Origin: Flavobacterium eburneipallidum
Lineage (GTDB): Bacteria; Bacteroidota; Bacteroidia; Flavobacteriales; Flavobacteriaceae
DNA length: 64,000 nucleotides
NCBI RefSeq assembly: GCF_027111355.2
Contig: NZ_CP114291.2
Span: 2,976,001 to 3,040,000, forward strand
Reading direction: 5' to 3'
Part shown: piece by piece, positions 15,593-25,365 of the stretch
Layout: each line of letters opens with the position of its first letter
How positions within the stretch are numbered: position 1 is the first letter of the stretch
Notes under the pieces: generated by a model
The model's database searches: none
What the model was told of the DNA's origin: nothing
Seen by the model: only the letters and a program-made list of their open reading frames with translations
Translations under genes and position numbers: made by a program

Positions 15593-16207
15593 TTATTTGT
15601 GTTTTTTGAATACTATTAAACCGTACAAAATATGCAAAACACCAAATCCTATAATCCAAAAGATCAAACCATATCCTGGATAAAATAGCGATATACAGCC
15701 TAAAATCAATTGGCAAAAGCCTAAATATTTAATATCTGAAAACGTGTATTTCTCTGCATTTATCAATCCTAATCCATAAAACAACAAAGTAGCTGGAGCG
15801 ATTAAAACATAGATTTGATGGTATAAAAGTGCCAAGCAAAATACACCACCTACACACAATGGAATGGCTAGATTTAATAACATTTTTTTGGTTGCAGTCG
15901 TCCAAATGGGTAAATTATTTTTTCTGCTTTTTCGTAAGGTGAAAAATATTCCAAAAGCCAAAGCGAAAAACAAAACGATAATGGCTATTAATACTAATTC
16001 TAAAACCATAGTTGCTGAATACAATTTTTGCCTTCCGTCAAAATAGTAAACACCATATGATTGAAGTATTTGATAAGCATACAATCCGCCAATCAAGGCA
16101 GATAAACCAGCAAATACTCCAGAGAGTCCGCTTAAGGATATAAATCGGGAAGAGCGTTCCATCATAGAACGGATGTGTGTTAAATCTTCTTGGTGCTTCT
16201 GATTCAT
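15593..16207 (-). CDS. Small multi-pass membrane protein of the winged-helix regulator cluster
   Basis: This 204-aa protein has an N-terminal cytosolic helix (MNQKHQEDLTHIRSMMERSS) and five or six hydrophobic segments (about 24-45, 67-90, 110-125, 130-147, 160-195). There is no catalytic motif. It is the first gene of the cluster with the winged-helix regulator and the DUF4153-type protein. A perfect palindrome lies 10-26 bp upstream of the start. Confidence 0.75.
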   Translation of the reverse strand: MNQKHQEDLTHIRSMMERSSRFISLSGLSGVFAGLSALIGGLYAYQILQSYGVYYFDGRQKLYSATMVLELVLIAIIVLFFALAFGIFFTLRKSRKNNLPIWTTATKKMLLNLAIPLCVGGVFCLALLYHQIYVLIAPATLLFYGLGLINAEKYTFSDIKYLGFCQLILGCISLFYPGYGLIFWIIGFGVLHILYGLIVFKKHK

Positions 16208-16216
16208 AATTAAAGT

Positions 16217-16233
16217 ACTTTGTAATACAAAGT
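16217..16233. promoter_or_regulatory. Palindromic operator-like site, copy 1
   Basis: ACTTTGTAATACAAAGT is a perfect 8-bp inverted repeat around one central base, directly upstream of the first gene of the winged-helix cluster. See copy 2 at 15254-15270. Confidence 0.7.
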
Positions 16234-16294
16234 TAAATTTAATTTTGAATTAGCCAACAAAAAATAGCAGTTTTTTATTTCAATTGTAAAAACA

Positions 16295-16324
16295 ACAAAG
16301 CCCATTCGGTTGAACAGGCTTTGT
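16295..16324 (-). terminator. Probable terminator after corA
   Basis: ACAAAGCC / GGCTTTGT form an 8-bp stem with a 14-nt loop; on the minus strand it is followed by a T-rich stretch. It lies 49 bp after the corA stop. Confidence 0.5.
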
Positions 16325-16372
16325 ATATTGGCTTTATAAAAATTTAATATTTTAATTTTATGCAATTTAAAA

Positions 16373-17299
16373 TCAAAACCATCTTCTTCTTTTAAACAAA
16401 AACACCCCAAACAAAGAGAATAAAAATGAAATTAAAATAACTATTCCTACTCCATAAGGATTGCTTTCTAAATTATTGGGCACATTCATTCCGTACAAAC
16501 TGGCTACTAGAGTTGGAATCATCAATAAGATAGAAATGGAAGTCATTTGCTTCATAATGGTATTCATATTATTCGAAATTACCGAAGCATAAGCATCCAT
16601 TGTACCCGTTAAGATGTCGCTGTAAATATTAGTGGTTTCTTGTGCCTGACGCAATTCAATTTCTACGTCTTCCAATAATTCTGGATCAAAATGTTCTTTT
16701 TGTGATTTTATATTTTTGATGCGATGCAACAAAATATCATTCCCTTTCAAGGAAGTCATAAAGAAAACCAAACATTTTTCGATTTGTAATAACGCTTGTA
16801 ATTCTTCATTCTTAATGGACTTTTCTAAATTTTCTTCTGCCAATTTGATTTTTTGATTGACTTGTTTCAAGTATTTCAAATACCAAACACTGGAAGACAA
16901 AAGTAATTTTAGAACCAAATCGAAATTATCTTTGATATTTATCCGTTTGCGTTTGGTGTAAGCCACAAAATCAGTCAGCATTTCGGTTTGATGAAAACTG
17001 ACAGTAACACAAATTTCTCCCTTGAAAACAATACCCACAGGAATCGTTTGAAAAGGTAATTTTATATCATTACTCTTTACTGGAATTCGTAGTATAATTA
17101 ACGTCCAGCCATTTTCTATCTCGATACGAGGTCTTTCATCAATATCTTCAATGTCATTGTAGAAGGCTTCGGGAATTTGAAGTTCGTCAAGCAGGTATTT
17201 TTTTTCGGTTTCGGTTGGGCATTCGATGTTGATCCAGCAGTTTGGAATCCAGGCATCAACTGCAATTAATCCGTCATTATTTTTGTAAAATGCTTTCAT
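16373..17299 (-). CDS. CorA-family divalent cation transporter
   Basis: This 308-aa protein has a large N-terminal cytosolic domain, a long helix (about 150-235, LKQVNQKIKLAEENLEKSIK) and two C-terminal membrane helices. The hallmark YGMN motif (LYGMNVPNN) sits at the end of the first. CorA pentamers carry Mg2+ or Co2+ (some members Zn2+ or Ni2+) through the inner membrane. The C-terminus FKRRRWF is positively charged, as expected on the cytosolic side. It is monocistronic; the cation is not decidable from sequence. Confidence 0.92.
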   Translation of the reverse strand: MKAFYKNNDGLIAVDAWIPNCWINIECPTETEKKYLLDELQIPEAFYNDIEDIDERPRIEIENGWTLIILRIPVKSNDIKLPFQTIPVGIVFKGEICVTVSFHQTEMLTDFVAYTKRKRINIKDNFDLVLKLLLSSSVWYLKYLKQVNQKIKLAEENLEKSIKNEELQALLQIEKCLVFFMTSLKGNDILLHRIKNIKSQKEHFDPELLEDVEIELRQAQETTNIYSDILTGTMDAYASVISNNMNTIMKQMTSISILLMIPTLVASLYGMNVPNNLESNPYGVGIVILISFLFSLFGVFLFKRRRWF

Positions 17300-17478
17300 T
17301 ATAAAATGCTATAAAAAGTTAATAGCATTTTGAAAATATTCTAATGCTACATTAATTTAATTTTTTCGAATAATAATCGTCCATTAGAAAGGATTGTTTT
17401 TTTAGTGCTGCAAAAGTATTCTTTAAATTGATTCGTAACATTATTTTTAAAAAATTTAGACAATTTTTAAGATAAAAA

Positions 17479-17504
17479 AAGCCCTAAACTTTCGTTTAAG
17501 GCTT
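17479..17504 (-). terminator. Terminator after folD
   Basis: An 11-bp stem (AAGCCCTAAAC / GTTTAAGGCTT, one G-T pair) with a GAAA tetraloop on the minus strand is followed by seven T. It lies 20 bp after the folD stop codon. Confidence 0.88.
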
Positions 17505-17524
17505 ATTTGTAAAGGGATATTCTT

Positions 17525-18406
17525 TTATTTTCTACTTCTGATTTTTCGAGCTAAAAGTGTATTTTTCAACAACATTGCAATTGTCATTGGTCCTACTCCA
17601 CCTGGAACTGGAGTAATGAAAGAAGATTTTTTACTTACTTCATCAAAATCTACATCTCCTTTTATAACATAGCCTTTAGGGTTTGAAGCATCATCAACAC
17701 GAGTAATTCCCACATCAATAATAACTACCCCATCTTTTACCATATCGGCTTTTAAAAATTCAGGAACTCCTAATGCTGTGATGATTATATCAGCATTTTT
17801 AGTGTATTCTTCTAAATTTTTAGTTCTACTATGTGTCAAAGTTACAGTTGAATCACCTGGATTTCCTTTACGGCTCATCAAAATACTCATAGGACGACCT
17901 ACAATGTGGCTACGTCCAATAACTACGGTGTGTTTTCCAGCAGTTTCTACTTTATAACGCTCTAACAATTCCATAATTCCAAATGGAGTTGCTGGCAAGA
18001 AAGTTTCCATATCCAAAGCCATTTTTCCAAAATTAGCTGGATGAAAACCATCAACATCTTTGTCAGGATCAATCGCCATTAGGATTTTTTCCTCGTTAAT
18101 GTGTTTTGGCAAAGGCAACTGAACGATATAACCATCCAAATCGTCGTCTTCGTTCAATTCTTTGATTTTATCCAATAACTCTTCCTCGGAAATGTTTTCT
18201 GGCAAAGCAACCAATGTAGATTCAAAACCTATTTGCTGGCACGATTTTACTTTGCTACCCACATAAGTCAAACTCGCTCCGTTACTTCCAACGATAACTG
18301 CAGCTAAATGAGGTACTTTCTGACCATCTGCTTTCATTCTTGCAACTTCGGCAGCGATTTCGTTTTTAATATCTTCCGATGTTTTTTTTCCGTCTAGTAT
18401 TTGCAT
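17525..18406 (-). CDS. folD: Bifunctional methylene-THF dehydrogenase/methenyl-THF cyclohydrolase
   Basis: This 293-aa enzyme interconverts 5,10-methylene-, methenyl- and 10-formyl-tetrahydrofolate in the cytosol. Visible motifs are the active-site Lys in YVGSKVKSC, the substrate motif [22 protein letters not shown], the NADP-binding GRSHIVGRP, and the family C-terminal signature [17 protein letters not shown]. Length and order match the family. Only 106 bp separate it from ffh upstream, so the two may share a transcript. The gap contains short GTTTAAA-type direct repeats. Confidence 0.97.
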   Translation of the reverse strand: MQILDGKKTSEDIKNEIAAEVARMKADGQKVPHLAAVIVGSNGASLTYVGSKVKSCQQIGFESTLVALPENISEEELLDKIKELNEDDDLDGYIVQLPLPKHINEEKILMAIDPDKDVDGFHPANFGKMALDMETFLPATPFGIMELLERYKVETAGKHTVVIGRSHIVGRPMSILMSRKGNPGDSTVTLTHSRTKNLEEYTKNADIIITALGVPEFLKADMVKDGVVIIDVGITRVDDASNPKGYVIKGDVDFDEVSKKSSFITPVPGGVGPMTIAMLLKNTLLARKIRSRK

Positions 18407-18512
18407 TTCTACTTTGTTTAAAAGTTTAAGTGTTTAAAGGTTTAAGAGTTGTTTAAAAGTTCGAGAGCTTAAACAATGTTAAACCATTTTAAACTATTTC
18501 AACCATTCAAAA

Positions 18513-19874
18513 TTATCTCATTCCCGGCATACCTCCAGGCATTCCGCCTTTCATACCAGCCATCATTTTCATCATGTTTTTTCCGCCTGGACCTTGCATC
18601 ATCTTCATCATTTTGCTCATTTGGTCAAACTGTTTCATCAATTGATTCACTTGTTCCACTTTCGTACCTGAACCTTTGGCAATTCTGGCTTTTCTTTTTA
18701 CATCAATAATTGCTGGTTTGCTTCTTTCGATTGGTGTCATCGAATGAATAATCGCTTCAATATGTTTGAAAGCATCGTCTTCAATTTCGACATCTTTCAT
18801 CGCTTTTGAAGCTCCTGGAATCATTCCAACTAAATCTTTCATATTCCCCATTTTCTTCACTTGTTGAATTTGGGTTAAGAAATCGTCAAAACCAAATTCG
18901 TTTTTAGCGATTTTCTTTTGGATTTTTCTAGCTTCCTCTTCGTTGAATTGCTCTTGTGCTTTTTCTACCAAAGACACAACGTCACCCATTCCGAGGATAC
19001 GTTCCGCCATACGATCCGGATAAAACACATCGATCGCTTCCATTTTCTCGCCAGTTCCAACAAACTTAATGGGTTTGTTTACTACTGATTTAATCGAAAT
19101 AGCAGCTCCTCCACGAGTATCACCGTCTAATTTGGTTAAAATTACACCGTCAAAATTTAATCTATCATTGAACGCTTTTGCTGTATTTACCGCATCTTGT
19201 CCTGTCATCGAATCGACAACAAATAAGGTTTCGTGTGGTTTGATGGCTTGGTGAACATTCGAAATTTCGGTCATCATGGCTTCATCTACCGCCAAACGAC
19301 CCGCAGTATCCACAATTACAACATTAAACCCATTTGCTTTAGCGTGTTTGATAGCATTTTGAGCAATTTCTACAGGATTTTTATTTTCTGGTTCGGAATA
19401 TACCTCAACAGCTATTGAATCTCCAACAACATACAATTGCTGAATCGCTGCTGGACGATAAATATCACAGGCCACCAAAAGTGGTTTTTTCCCTTTTTTA
19501 GTTTGCAGATAATTAGCCAATTTTCCAGAAAAAGTAGTTTTTCCAGAACCTTGTAAACCTGACATTAAAATAACAGTTGGATTTCCAGATAGATTCACTC
19601 CTGCTACATCGCCACCCATCAATTCAGTCAATTCGTCTTTGACCAATTTTACCAATAATTGTCCCGGCTGAAGTGTTGTTAAAACGTCTTGACCAATTGC
19701 TTTTTCTTTTACTTTTGTGGTAAAATCTTTGGCAATTTTAAAGTTAACATCGGCATCTAATAAGGCACGACGCACTTCTTTTAAGGTATCGGCAACGTTT
19801 ACTTCTGTAATTTTTCCGTGTCCTTTTAGTATATGAAAGGCTTTGTCTAATTTATCGCTTAAATTATCGAACAT
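18513..19874 (-). CDS. ffh: Signal recognition particle protein Ffh
   Basis: This is the 453-aa SRP GTPase that binds signal sequences and the 4.5S RNA. It has an N domain (residues 1-88), a G domain with GLQGSGKTT (G1), the family box DTAGRL and TKLDGDTRGGAA, then the Met-rich M domain (about 300-450) ending in Met/Gly repeats (GGMPGGMPGMR). A good promoter (19897-19926) drives it. Confidence 0.97.
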   Translation of the reverse strand: MFDNLSDKLDKAFHILKGHGKITEVNVADTLKEVRRALLDADVNFKIAKDFTTKVKEKAIGQDVLTTLQPGQLLVKLVKDELTELMGGDVAGVNLSGNPTVILMSGLQGSGKTTFSGKLANYLQTKKGKKPLLVACDIYRPAAIQQLYVVGDSIAVEVYSEPENKNPVEIAQNAIKHAKANGFNVVIVDTAGRLAVDEAMMTEISNVHQAIKPHETLFVVDSMTGQDAVNTAKAFNDRLNFDGVILTKLDGDTRGGAAISIKSVVNKPIKFVGTGEKMEAIDVFYPDRMAERILGMGDVVSLVEKAQEQFNEEEARKIQKKIAKNEFGFDDFLTQIQQVKKMGNMKDLVGMIPGASKAMKDVEIEDDAFKHIEAIIHSMTPIERSKPAIIDVKRKARIAKGSGTKVEQVNQLMKQFDQMSKMMKMMQGPGGKNMMKMMAGMKGGMPGGMPGMR

Positions 19875-19896
19875 AGTATTGTTTTTTTTGAAGTTG

Positions 19897-19926
19897 CAAA
19901 TATAAGCTAAAGTTGCAAAGTCACAA
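19897..19926 (-). promoter_or_regulatory. Promoter of ffh
   Basis: On the minus strand TTG (19924-19926), a 19-bp spacer and TATATTTG (19897-19904) match the Flavobacterium consensus TTG-N17-23-TAnnTTTG exactly. The -7 element ends 22 bp before the ATG. Confidence 0.8.
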
Positions 19927-19967
19927 AGTTAGCAAGTTGTAAAATTTAGAGATTATTCTAATAAAAA

Positions 19968-19990
19968 AAACCAGCTTAATAAACTGGTTT
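19968..19990 (-). terminator. Terminator after the repeat-containing lipoprotein gene
   Basis: AAACCAG / CTGGTTT form a 7-bp stem with a 9-nt loop, followed on the minus strand by T8. It lies 38 bp after the stop codon at 20029. Confidence 0.75.
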
Positions 19991-20028
19991 AATGTTAATG
20001 CCTATTTTTATTACTGAATTATCGTTTA

Positions 20029-21060
20029 TCAATATTTCTTTTTTTCAAAATAAAGATATTTTGTATTATTAGTATTATCAACTTCTCGCAAATGTATAAG
20101 AGAATTATTGAATTCAAAGGATTCCCAATCACATTCTAGTTGATAAAGTAAGTTGAAACTAAAATTTATTTTAAATTCTCTCACTCCATTCACTATCTTA
20201 GTTTCCCACTGCCCAGTTTCTGAATTACCTCCTTTTGTTGCAACAACAGATTTATTACTTTTAAAAACAAATACATAATCATTATATGTAGATGCTTTTT
20301 CAGTTTTATCATAAAATGAAGCTATTTGCCAATACCCTTTTGTAATAACTTCTGTAAAATCTAATGATCCTATATTGTTTTCAGGAGCATTATCAATAGC
20401 ATCTTTAATAGCATTTTCAAATTGAATGTTATTTGCAATTGACTTATTTTGATAATTATAATCTGTTACAGAAATAGGATAATTTAAGGAAATATACTGA
20501 TTCGCCGTTAAATTTTTTATGAAATTAAAAAAGGTCTGATCGCTCGCTATTACTACTGAACTTGCCATTTGATTGGCACTGTTGTAAATATTAATGGTAA
20601 TCGGATAATTGATATTTAAACCGTTTATTTTAGATAAAAGATCAGGATAAAGATTCCAATACGCTATTAGTGAATTAAAATCAACTTCATTGGGAATGAA
20701 TTTTTCTATGTAATTGTAATACACCATTGTTACCGGAAAATCTATTTTTACAATATCATTATCCGTAGTATAGGCATTGATATTATCCAATACTTTTTGG
20801 TAATCTGCTGTTGTATTTAGGCTAATAGCTGAATTATTTACCGTAACGGTATAAGGCAATTTTATGGTGCAATAACTAGATTGGTCAACCATATTATCGC
20901 CTACTGTTTTTACCATAGCAACCCTTTGCAAATAAGAAATTAAAGGAGAAGAATTGATAATGGTTTCTTGTGCATTATAATCTTGTTCTTCTATTTCACT
21001 TTGACAAGAGAATAAGAATAGCAGTCCTATTAGTGATAAATATTTTTTAAAACGAAACAT
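20029..21060 (-). CDS. Lipoprotein with four internal repeats, unknown function
   Basis: The protein has 343 aa, with a lipoprotein signal (MFRFKKYLSLIGLLFLFSC, lipid-bearing Cys19). Residues about 64-225 hold four tandem units of about 42 residues. Each begins with a hydrophobic strand and a Pro (IKLPYTV, IDFPVTM, INYPITI, LNYPISV), then a turn, and ends with a short helix (DYQKVLDNI, DFNSLIAYW, TFFNFIKNL, QFENAIKDA). The last third (from LDFTEVITKGYWQIA) resembles a small beta barrel or lipocalin-like strand region. I use the ATG at 21060, since the earlier one at 21111 lies before the signal peptide. No known function. Confidence 0.75.
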   Translation of the reverse strand: MFRFKKYLSLIGLLFLFSCQSEIEEQDYNAQETIINSSPLISYLQRVAMVKTVGDNMVDQSSYCTIKLPYTVTVNNSAISLNTTADYQKVLDNINAYTTDNDIVKIDFPVTMVYYNYIEKFIPNEVDFNSLIAYWNLYPDLLSKINGLNINYPITINIYNSANQMASSVVIASDQTFFNFIKNLTANQYISLNYPISVTDYNYQNKSIANNIQFENAIKDAIDNAPENNIGSLDFTEVITKGYWQIASFYDKTEKASTYNDYVFVFKSNKSVVATKGGNSETGQWETKIVNGVREFKINFSFNLLYQLECDWESFEFNNSLIHLREVDNTNNTKYLYFEKKKY

Positions 21061-21240
21061 ATTTATATTTTTACAAAGGTAATAAAATTTAGGAAGACTG
21101 GTTTTTAACAAATTGTTGTTTAGATTTCTGAATTTTTCTGGTAATAAATTTTATTCTACACTACTATAAAACAATTTGATTCTCTTCTACCCTACTTATA
21201 CTTAAAACAAATACTTTTACAAAGTAAAAATTAAAAATAA

Positions 21241-21756
21241 ATGCCAAAAATACCCGAATCCAAAACTTGTGATGAAATTATTTTTTCGTCTTTTTTTAAA
21301 AGTCATATCAAGGGACTTCGAAATTTTCTTTTTTATAAATTTGGCAATCTCAATCAGGCAGAAGATTTAGCACAAGAAGCGTTTATCAAACTTTGGCAAA
21401 ACTGTGCTTCGGTTCCGTTAGAAAAAGCAAAATCCTATATTTACACCATTGCTAATAACAGTAGTCTAAACCAAATTGCACATCAAAAAGTAGTTTTAAG
21501 ATACGAAAAAAACTTCACAGGTTTAGATAAAACCAACGAAAGTCCCGAATATATTTTGGAAGAAAAGCAATTTGAAACCAAACTTTTGAAAGCCATCGAA
21601 AACTTAAACGAAAAACAACGTATTGCTTTTTTAATGCATCGAATTGACGGAAAAAAATACAGCGAAATTGCTGTAAATTTGAATATTAGCGTAAAAGCTG
21701 TAGAAAAACGTATTCATTTGGCTTTGTTAAGTTTACGCAAAGAAATTGATTTATAA
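21241..21756 (+). CDS. ECF RNA polymerase sigma factor (FecI type)
   Basis: This 171-aa sigma-70 family protein consists of region 2 (KFGNLNQAEDLAQEAFIKLW, residues 35-55) and region 4 (GKKYSEIAVNLNISVKAVEKRI, about 136-160). It is followed at once by FecR and a TonB-dependent receptor with a signalling domain, so it is the cytoplasmic arm of a cell-surface signalling system: the loaded receptor signals through FecR to free this sigma factor. It likely transcribes its own receptor gene and perhaps the downstream operon. Confidence 0.93.
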   Translation: MPKIPESKTCDEIIFSSFFKSHIKGLRNFLFYKFGNLNQAEDLAQEAFIKLWQNCASVPLEKAKSYIYTIANNSSLNQIAHQKVVLRYEKNFTGLDKTNESPEYILEEKQFETKLLKAIENLNEKQRIAFLMHRIDGKKYSEIAVNLNISVKAVEKRIHLALLSLRKEIDL

Positions 21757-21811
21757 AAGAAAGTAGGGGAAATTGAATTCCAATTGTTTTAATGATATAA
21801 TTACCAATACA

Positions 21812-22711
21812 ATGAAAAATAATCGCTTATTAGCCAAATGGCTCAACGATGATTTATCGAACAAAGAATTAGCCGAATTTGAAGCAAGTCCAGATTTCGA
21901 AAAATACCAGAAAATAAAAAGCTACACCGCTCATTTAGAAATAGATGATTTGGATGAAAATGCTATGTTATCCAATATTCTGCAACAGAAAAAAGTAACT
22001 CCAAAAGTGATTCCGTTGTACAAAAAATGGGCATTCAAAGCGGTAGCTATTTTTGTTCTGGCACTTGGAATTACTTTTGCTTTCAAGAATTTTGTACCAC
22101 AAACTCAAACAGCCAATTTTGGAGAAAAAACAACTTTTGCATTACCTGATAATTCTGAAGTCATACTAAATTCTGGCTCTGAAATAAACTATAAAAAATG
22201 GAACTGGAAGAATAATAGACATTTGGAACTAAAAGGAGAAGCTTATTTTAAAGTTGCCAAAGGCAGACGTTTTGAAGTACAAACCAATCTTGGAAAAGTA
22301 TCTGTTTTAGGAACACAATTTAATGTTAAAGCTAGAAAAAACAGATTTGATATAATGTGTTATGAAGGTCGTGTAAAAGTGAATTATGCCAATACACAAA
22401 TCATTTTAACTCACGGACAAAGCGTTAGTTTTGAAAATGGAAAACAAATTAACATTCCAATAAATGCCTTGAAACCAGAATGGCTGGAGAACCAAATCTG
22501 TTTTAATAAAGAAAATATCAGAACCCTTTTAGACGAAGTTCAAAGACAATATAACATTACGATTGAATTAAATACAAAAGATACATCTTCTCTATTTACA
22601 GGAAAACTCCCCACTAAAAACCTAGATATAGCATTACAAATTATTGGTACAACTTATAATTTAGAAGCCAAAAAAGTCTCAAAAAATAAAATAATTTTTG
22701 AAGAAAAATAA
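21812..22711 (+). CDS. FecR-family anti-sigma factor
   Basis: This 299-aa inner-membrane protein has a cytosolic N-terminal sigma-binding part (residues 1-72), one membrane helix (about 74-91, WAFKAVAIFVLALGITFAF) and a periplasmic FecR domain (about 103-200, with LKGEAYFKVAKGRRFEV and VLGTQFNVKAR). The C-terminal DUF4974-type domain (from about 227) is thought to meet the receptor's STN domain. I use the ATG at 21812; the TTG at 21773 would add 13 residues. The stop TAA is directly joined to the receptor ATG. Confidence 0.93.
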   Translation: MKNNRLLAKWLNDDLSNKELAEFEASPDFEKYQKIKSYTAHLEIDDLDENAMLSNILQQKKVTPKVIPLYKKWAFKAVAIFVLALGITFAFKNFVPQTQTANFGEKTTFALPDNSEVILNSGSEINYKKWNWKNNRHLELKGEAYFKVAKGRRFEVQTNLGKVSVLGTQFNVKARKNRFDIMCYEGRVKVNYANTQIILTHGQSVSFENGKQINIPINALKPEWLENQICFNKENIRTLLDEVQRQYNITIELNTKDTSSLFTGKLPTKNLDIALQIIGTTYNLEAKKVSKNKIIFEEK

Positions 22712-25246
22712 ATGCTTCTCTCAAAACAATTTCATTTTTTGCTTTTTTCATTTTTCTTTGTCCTGAACCTTTTCGCTCAAGACAAAGGAAAAGTTTTGCC
22801 TTTAAAAAAAATCATAATTGCTATTGAACAACAACATCAGGTTAGTTTTAGTTACACCGAAGAAAATGTTGTAAACCTAGAAATAACACCTCCACAAAAA
22901 TCACTTTCTTTAGAGCAAAAACTAGAATATCTTGCTAAAAAAACCAATTTGTCTTTTGAAAATATTGAAAATAAGTTCATTACTATTTATAAAAAAGACT
23001 ATGAATCTCAAATGATTTGTGGTTATGTTTTTTCGAATACCAATAGAAAACCTCTTGAAAACGCAAACATTCATTTAAGTAATAATATCCAAATAGCAAC
23101 AGATTCAAACGGTTACTTTGAATTTGAAAAAAAATCTAAAAATGATTTTTCAGTAAGCCATATTGGATTTATGCCACAAAAATTTCTGCATTCAAAAATT
23201 GACTATAAAAATTGCCTCCAAATACTATTAGAACCCGAAGTTACGATGCTTGAAGAAATTAGAGCCAATGCTATTTTGGCTTCTGGAATTTCCAAAAATA
23301 GTAATGGGTCGTTTGAAATTAAACCCAAAAAATTTGGAATTCTTCCTGGACTTATCGAACCCGATGCTTTGCAGACAATGCAACAAATTCCTGGAGTAAA
23401 TAGCATTGACGAAAGTGTGGCAAGTATCAATGTTCGTGGAGGTACACACGACCAAAATTTGTTTTTATGGAATGGAATACGAATGTATCAAACGGGACAT
23501 TTTTTTGGTTTAATATCAGCTTTTAATCCTAATTTGGCACATACGATTTCAATTTATAAAAACGGAAGTTCGGCTTTTTATGGCGAAAGTGTTTCCAGCG
23601 TAGTGGCTATTTCCTCTACGCCAGAAATGCCCGAGAAAAACACTTTTAGTGCAGGAATCAATATGATTAATGCAGATGTTTATACCAAATACAATCTCTC
23701 TAAAAAGAGCTATATTGAAATTTCAGGACGAAAATCCATCACAGATTTTGTAGAAACACCTACTTACAAAGAATATTTCAACAAAGTATTTCAAAACACT
23801 ACAATCACCGATTTTTCTAAAAAACAAAGCGTAGATTATCAAAGTGATAAAGAATTTGATTTCTATGATACGACTATTAAATATGCTCAAAAAATAGGCA
23901 AAAAAGACCAACTAATCCTAGATTTAATAACTATAAAAGACAATCTAAAAGTTTTTCAAACTGCCAGTTTCGAAAGTGCTTCCCAATCCGAAAACAACAT
24001 TTTACGTCAACAAAATTATGGCGGAAATTTATTATGGAAACGAAACTGGAATCCTTTCAATACGACAAAAATCAATGTATATACCTCTTCTTATCAACTT
24101 TTGGCTGACAAAAATTCGACCAATGAAAGCTTACAGCTAATTCAAAAAAATAGTGTTCAGGATAATAAAATCAATATCGAAAACAATCATAGTATCAATT
24201 CAAAAGTCAGTTTTAACAATGGTTATCAGTACAATGAGATTGGTGTTACGAATTTAGAGCAAGTAAGCAATCCTAATTTTTATCGAAAAATAAAAGAGGT
24301 TTTAAAAACCCACGCTTTGATTTTGGAAAGCAAATATAACGACAGCCTTTCTAAACTTTATTTGAATGTAGGAACTCGATTTAATTACATCGAAAAATTC
24401 AAAAAATTTATTCTAGAACCTCGATTACAATTGAATTATAGGATTAACAAGAATTGGAATCTAGAAATTTTGGGTGAACTAAAAAGTCAAAATATGCAAC
24501 AAATTATTGATTTGCAAAAAGATTATTTTGGTATCGAAAAAAGACGCTGGATTCTCTCCAACAATACTACAATTCCCATTCAAAGAAGCCGACAAATATC
24601 GCTGAATTTATTCTTCAAAAAAAACGACTGGTTGCTGGATATAGAAAATTTTTATAAAAAAGTAAGCGGAATTACAAGCGCTAGCCAAGGTTTTCAGAAC
24701 CAATTGGAGTTTATCAAAATAAATGGTGATTATGAAGTTTTTGGTACCGAAATTCTAGTTCAAAAAAAGATGAACCATTTTCTGACGTGGATTAATTATA
24801 CGTACAACAACAATAATTATTATTTTTCGGGCTATCAGCCACCTGTTTTTCCGAACAATTTCCAGATGGAACACAATGTTTCTTGGGCTGGAATTTATGA
24901 GAAAAATAATTTCAAAATTGCATTAGGAACTAAATGGTCGTCTGGCAGACCAAAAACTTCTCCAGATAATTCCCAAATTGACGCATCAAATCCTGTATTA
25001 GTTTATAACACCCCGAACAATACCAATTTGAATATTTTTACACAAGTCAATCTTTCTTCCACTTACAAATGGGAAACTGCCAATGGAATTCAATACAAAT
25101 TAGGCGTTTCTATCCTTAACATCTTCAACAGGAAAAATGAAATTAGCGAATATTATCGCATAAGCTCATTAACCAATGCCATCGAGGAAGTCGAAACTTT
25201 TTCGTTGCAAAGAACTCCAAATATGAGTTTTAGAGTTTCCTTTTAA
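22712..25246 (+). CDS. TonB-dependent receptor with STN signalling domain
   Basis: This is an 844-aa outer-membrane transporter: signal peptide (residues 1-22), STN domain (about 33-85, IAIEQQHQVSFSYTEENV), carboxypeptidase-regulatory domain (about 92-170), plug (about 205-300, with QQIPGVNSIDESVASINVRG) and barrel to the C-terminal RTPNMSFRVSF, ending in the terminal Phe typical of outer-membrane proteins. It begins on the base after the fecR stop. There is no SusD partner, so iron-complex or other small-molecule uptake is more likely than glycan import. The ligand is unknown. Confidence 0.93.
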   Translation: MLLSKQFHFLLFSFFFVLNLFAQDKGKVLPLKKIIIAIEQQHQVSFSYTEENVVNLEITPPQKSLSLEQKLEYLAKKTNLSFENIENKFITIYKKDYESQMICGYVFSNTNRKPLENANIHLSNNIQIATDSNGYFEFEKKSKNDFSVSHIGFMPQKFLHSKIDYKNCLQILLEPEVTMLEEIRANAILASGISKNSNGSFEIKPKKFGILPGLIEPDALQTMQQIPGVNSIDESVASINVRGGTHDQNLFLWNGIRMYQTGHFFGLISAFNPNLAHTISIYKNGSSAFYGESVSSVVAISSTPEMPEKNTFSAGINMINADVYTKYNLSKKSYIEISGRKSITDFVETPTYKEYFNKVFQNTTITDFSKKQSVDYQSDKEFDFYDTTIKYAQKIGKKDQLILDLITIKDNLKVFQTASFESASQSENNILRQQNYGGNLLWKRNWNPFNTTKINVYTSSYQLLADKNSTNESLQLIQKNSVQDNKINIENNHSINSKVSFNNGYQYNEIGVTNLEQVSNPNFYRKIKEVLKTHALILESKYNDSLSKLYLNVGTRFNYIEKFKKFILEPRLQLNYRINKNWNLEILGELKSQNMQQIIDLQKDYFGIEKRRWILSNNTTIPIQRSRQISLNLFFKKNDWLLDIENFYKKVSGITSASQGFQNQLEFIKINGDYEVFGTEILVQKKMNHFLTWINYTYNNNNYYFSGYQPPVFPNNFQMEHNVSWAGIYEKNNFKIALGTKWSSGRPKTSPDNSQIDASNPVLVYNTPNNTNLNIFTQVNLSSTYKWETANGIQYKLGVSILNIFNRKNEISEYYRISSLTNAIEEVETFSLQRTPNMSFRVSF

Positions 25247-25365
25247 TCCAAAACTTTTCCTTTAGGACTAAAATTTTCATTTTTTTTCAAAAAACAATAA
25301 TTCATTGGTAGGGTAATCTTTATCAAGGCTGTTTTACTATTGAATTCTATCAAAAACTAATAAAA

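Noticed and set aside
16210..16410. 66-residue ORF on the minus strand (MGCFCLKEEDG...)
   Set aside because: It overlaps the corA end and the corA terminator, has no family resemblance and runs over the palindromic operator.
18407..18512. Short GTTTAAA-type repeats between ffh and folD as a regulatory array
   Set aside because: Irregular spacing and low complexity; similar words are common in AT-rich gaps here.
18476..18709. 77-residue + strand ORF
   Set aside because: Shadow of the Met-rich ffh 3' end read on the opposite strand; hydrophobic only because of the codon pattern.
25247..25365. Terminator between the receptor gene and the six-gene operon
   Set aside because: Only a weak TTTTCC/GGAC-type pairing and T-rich tracts are present, with no stable stem.
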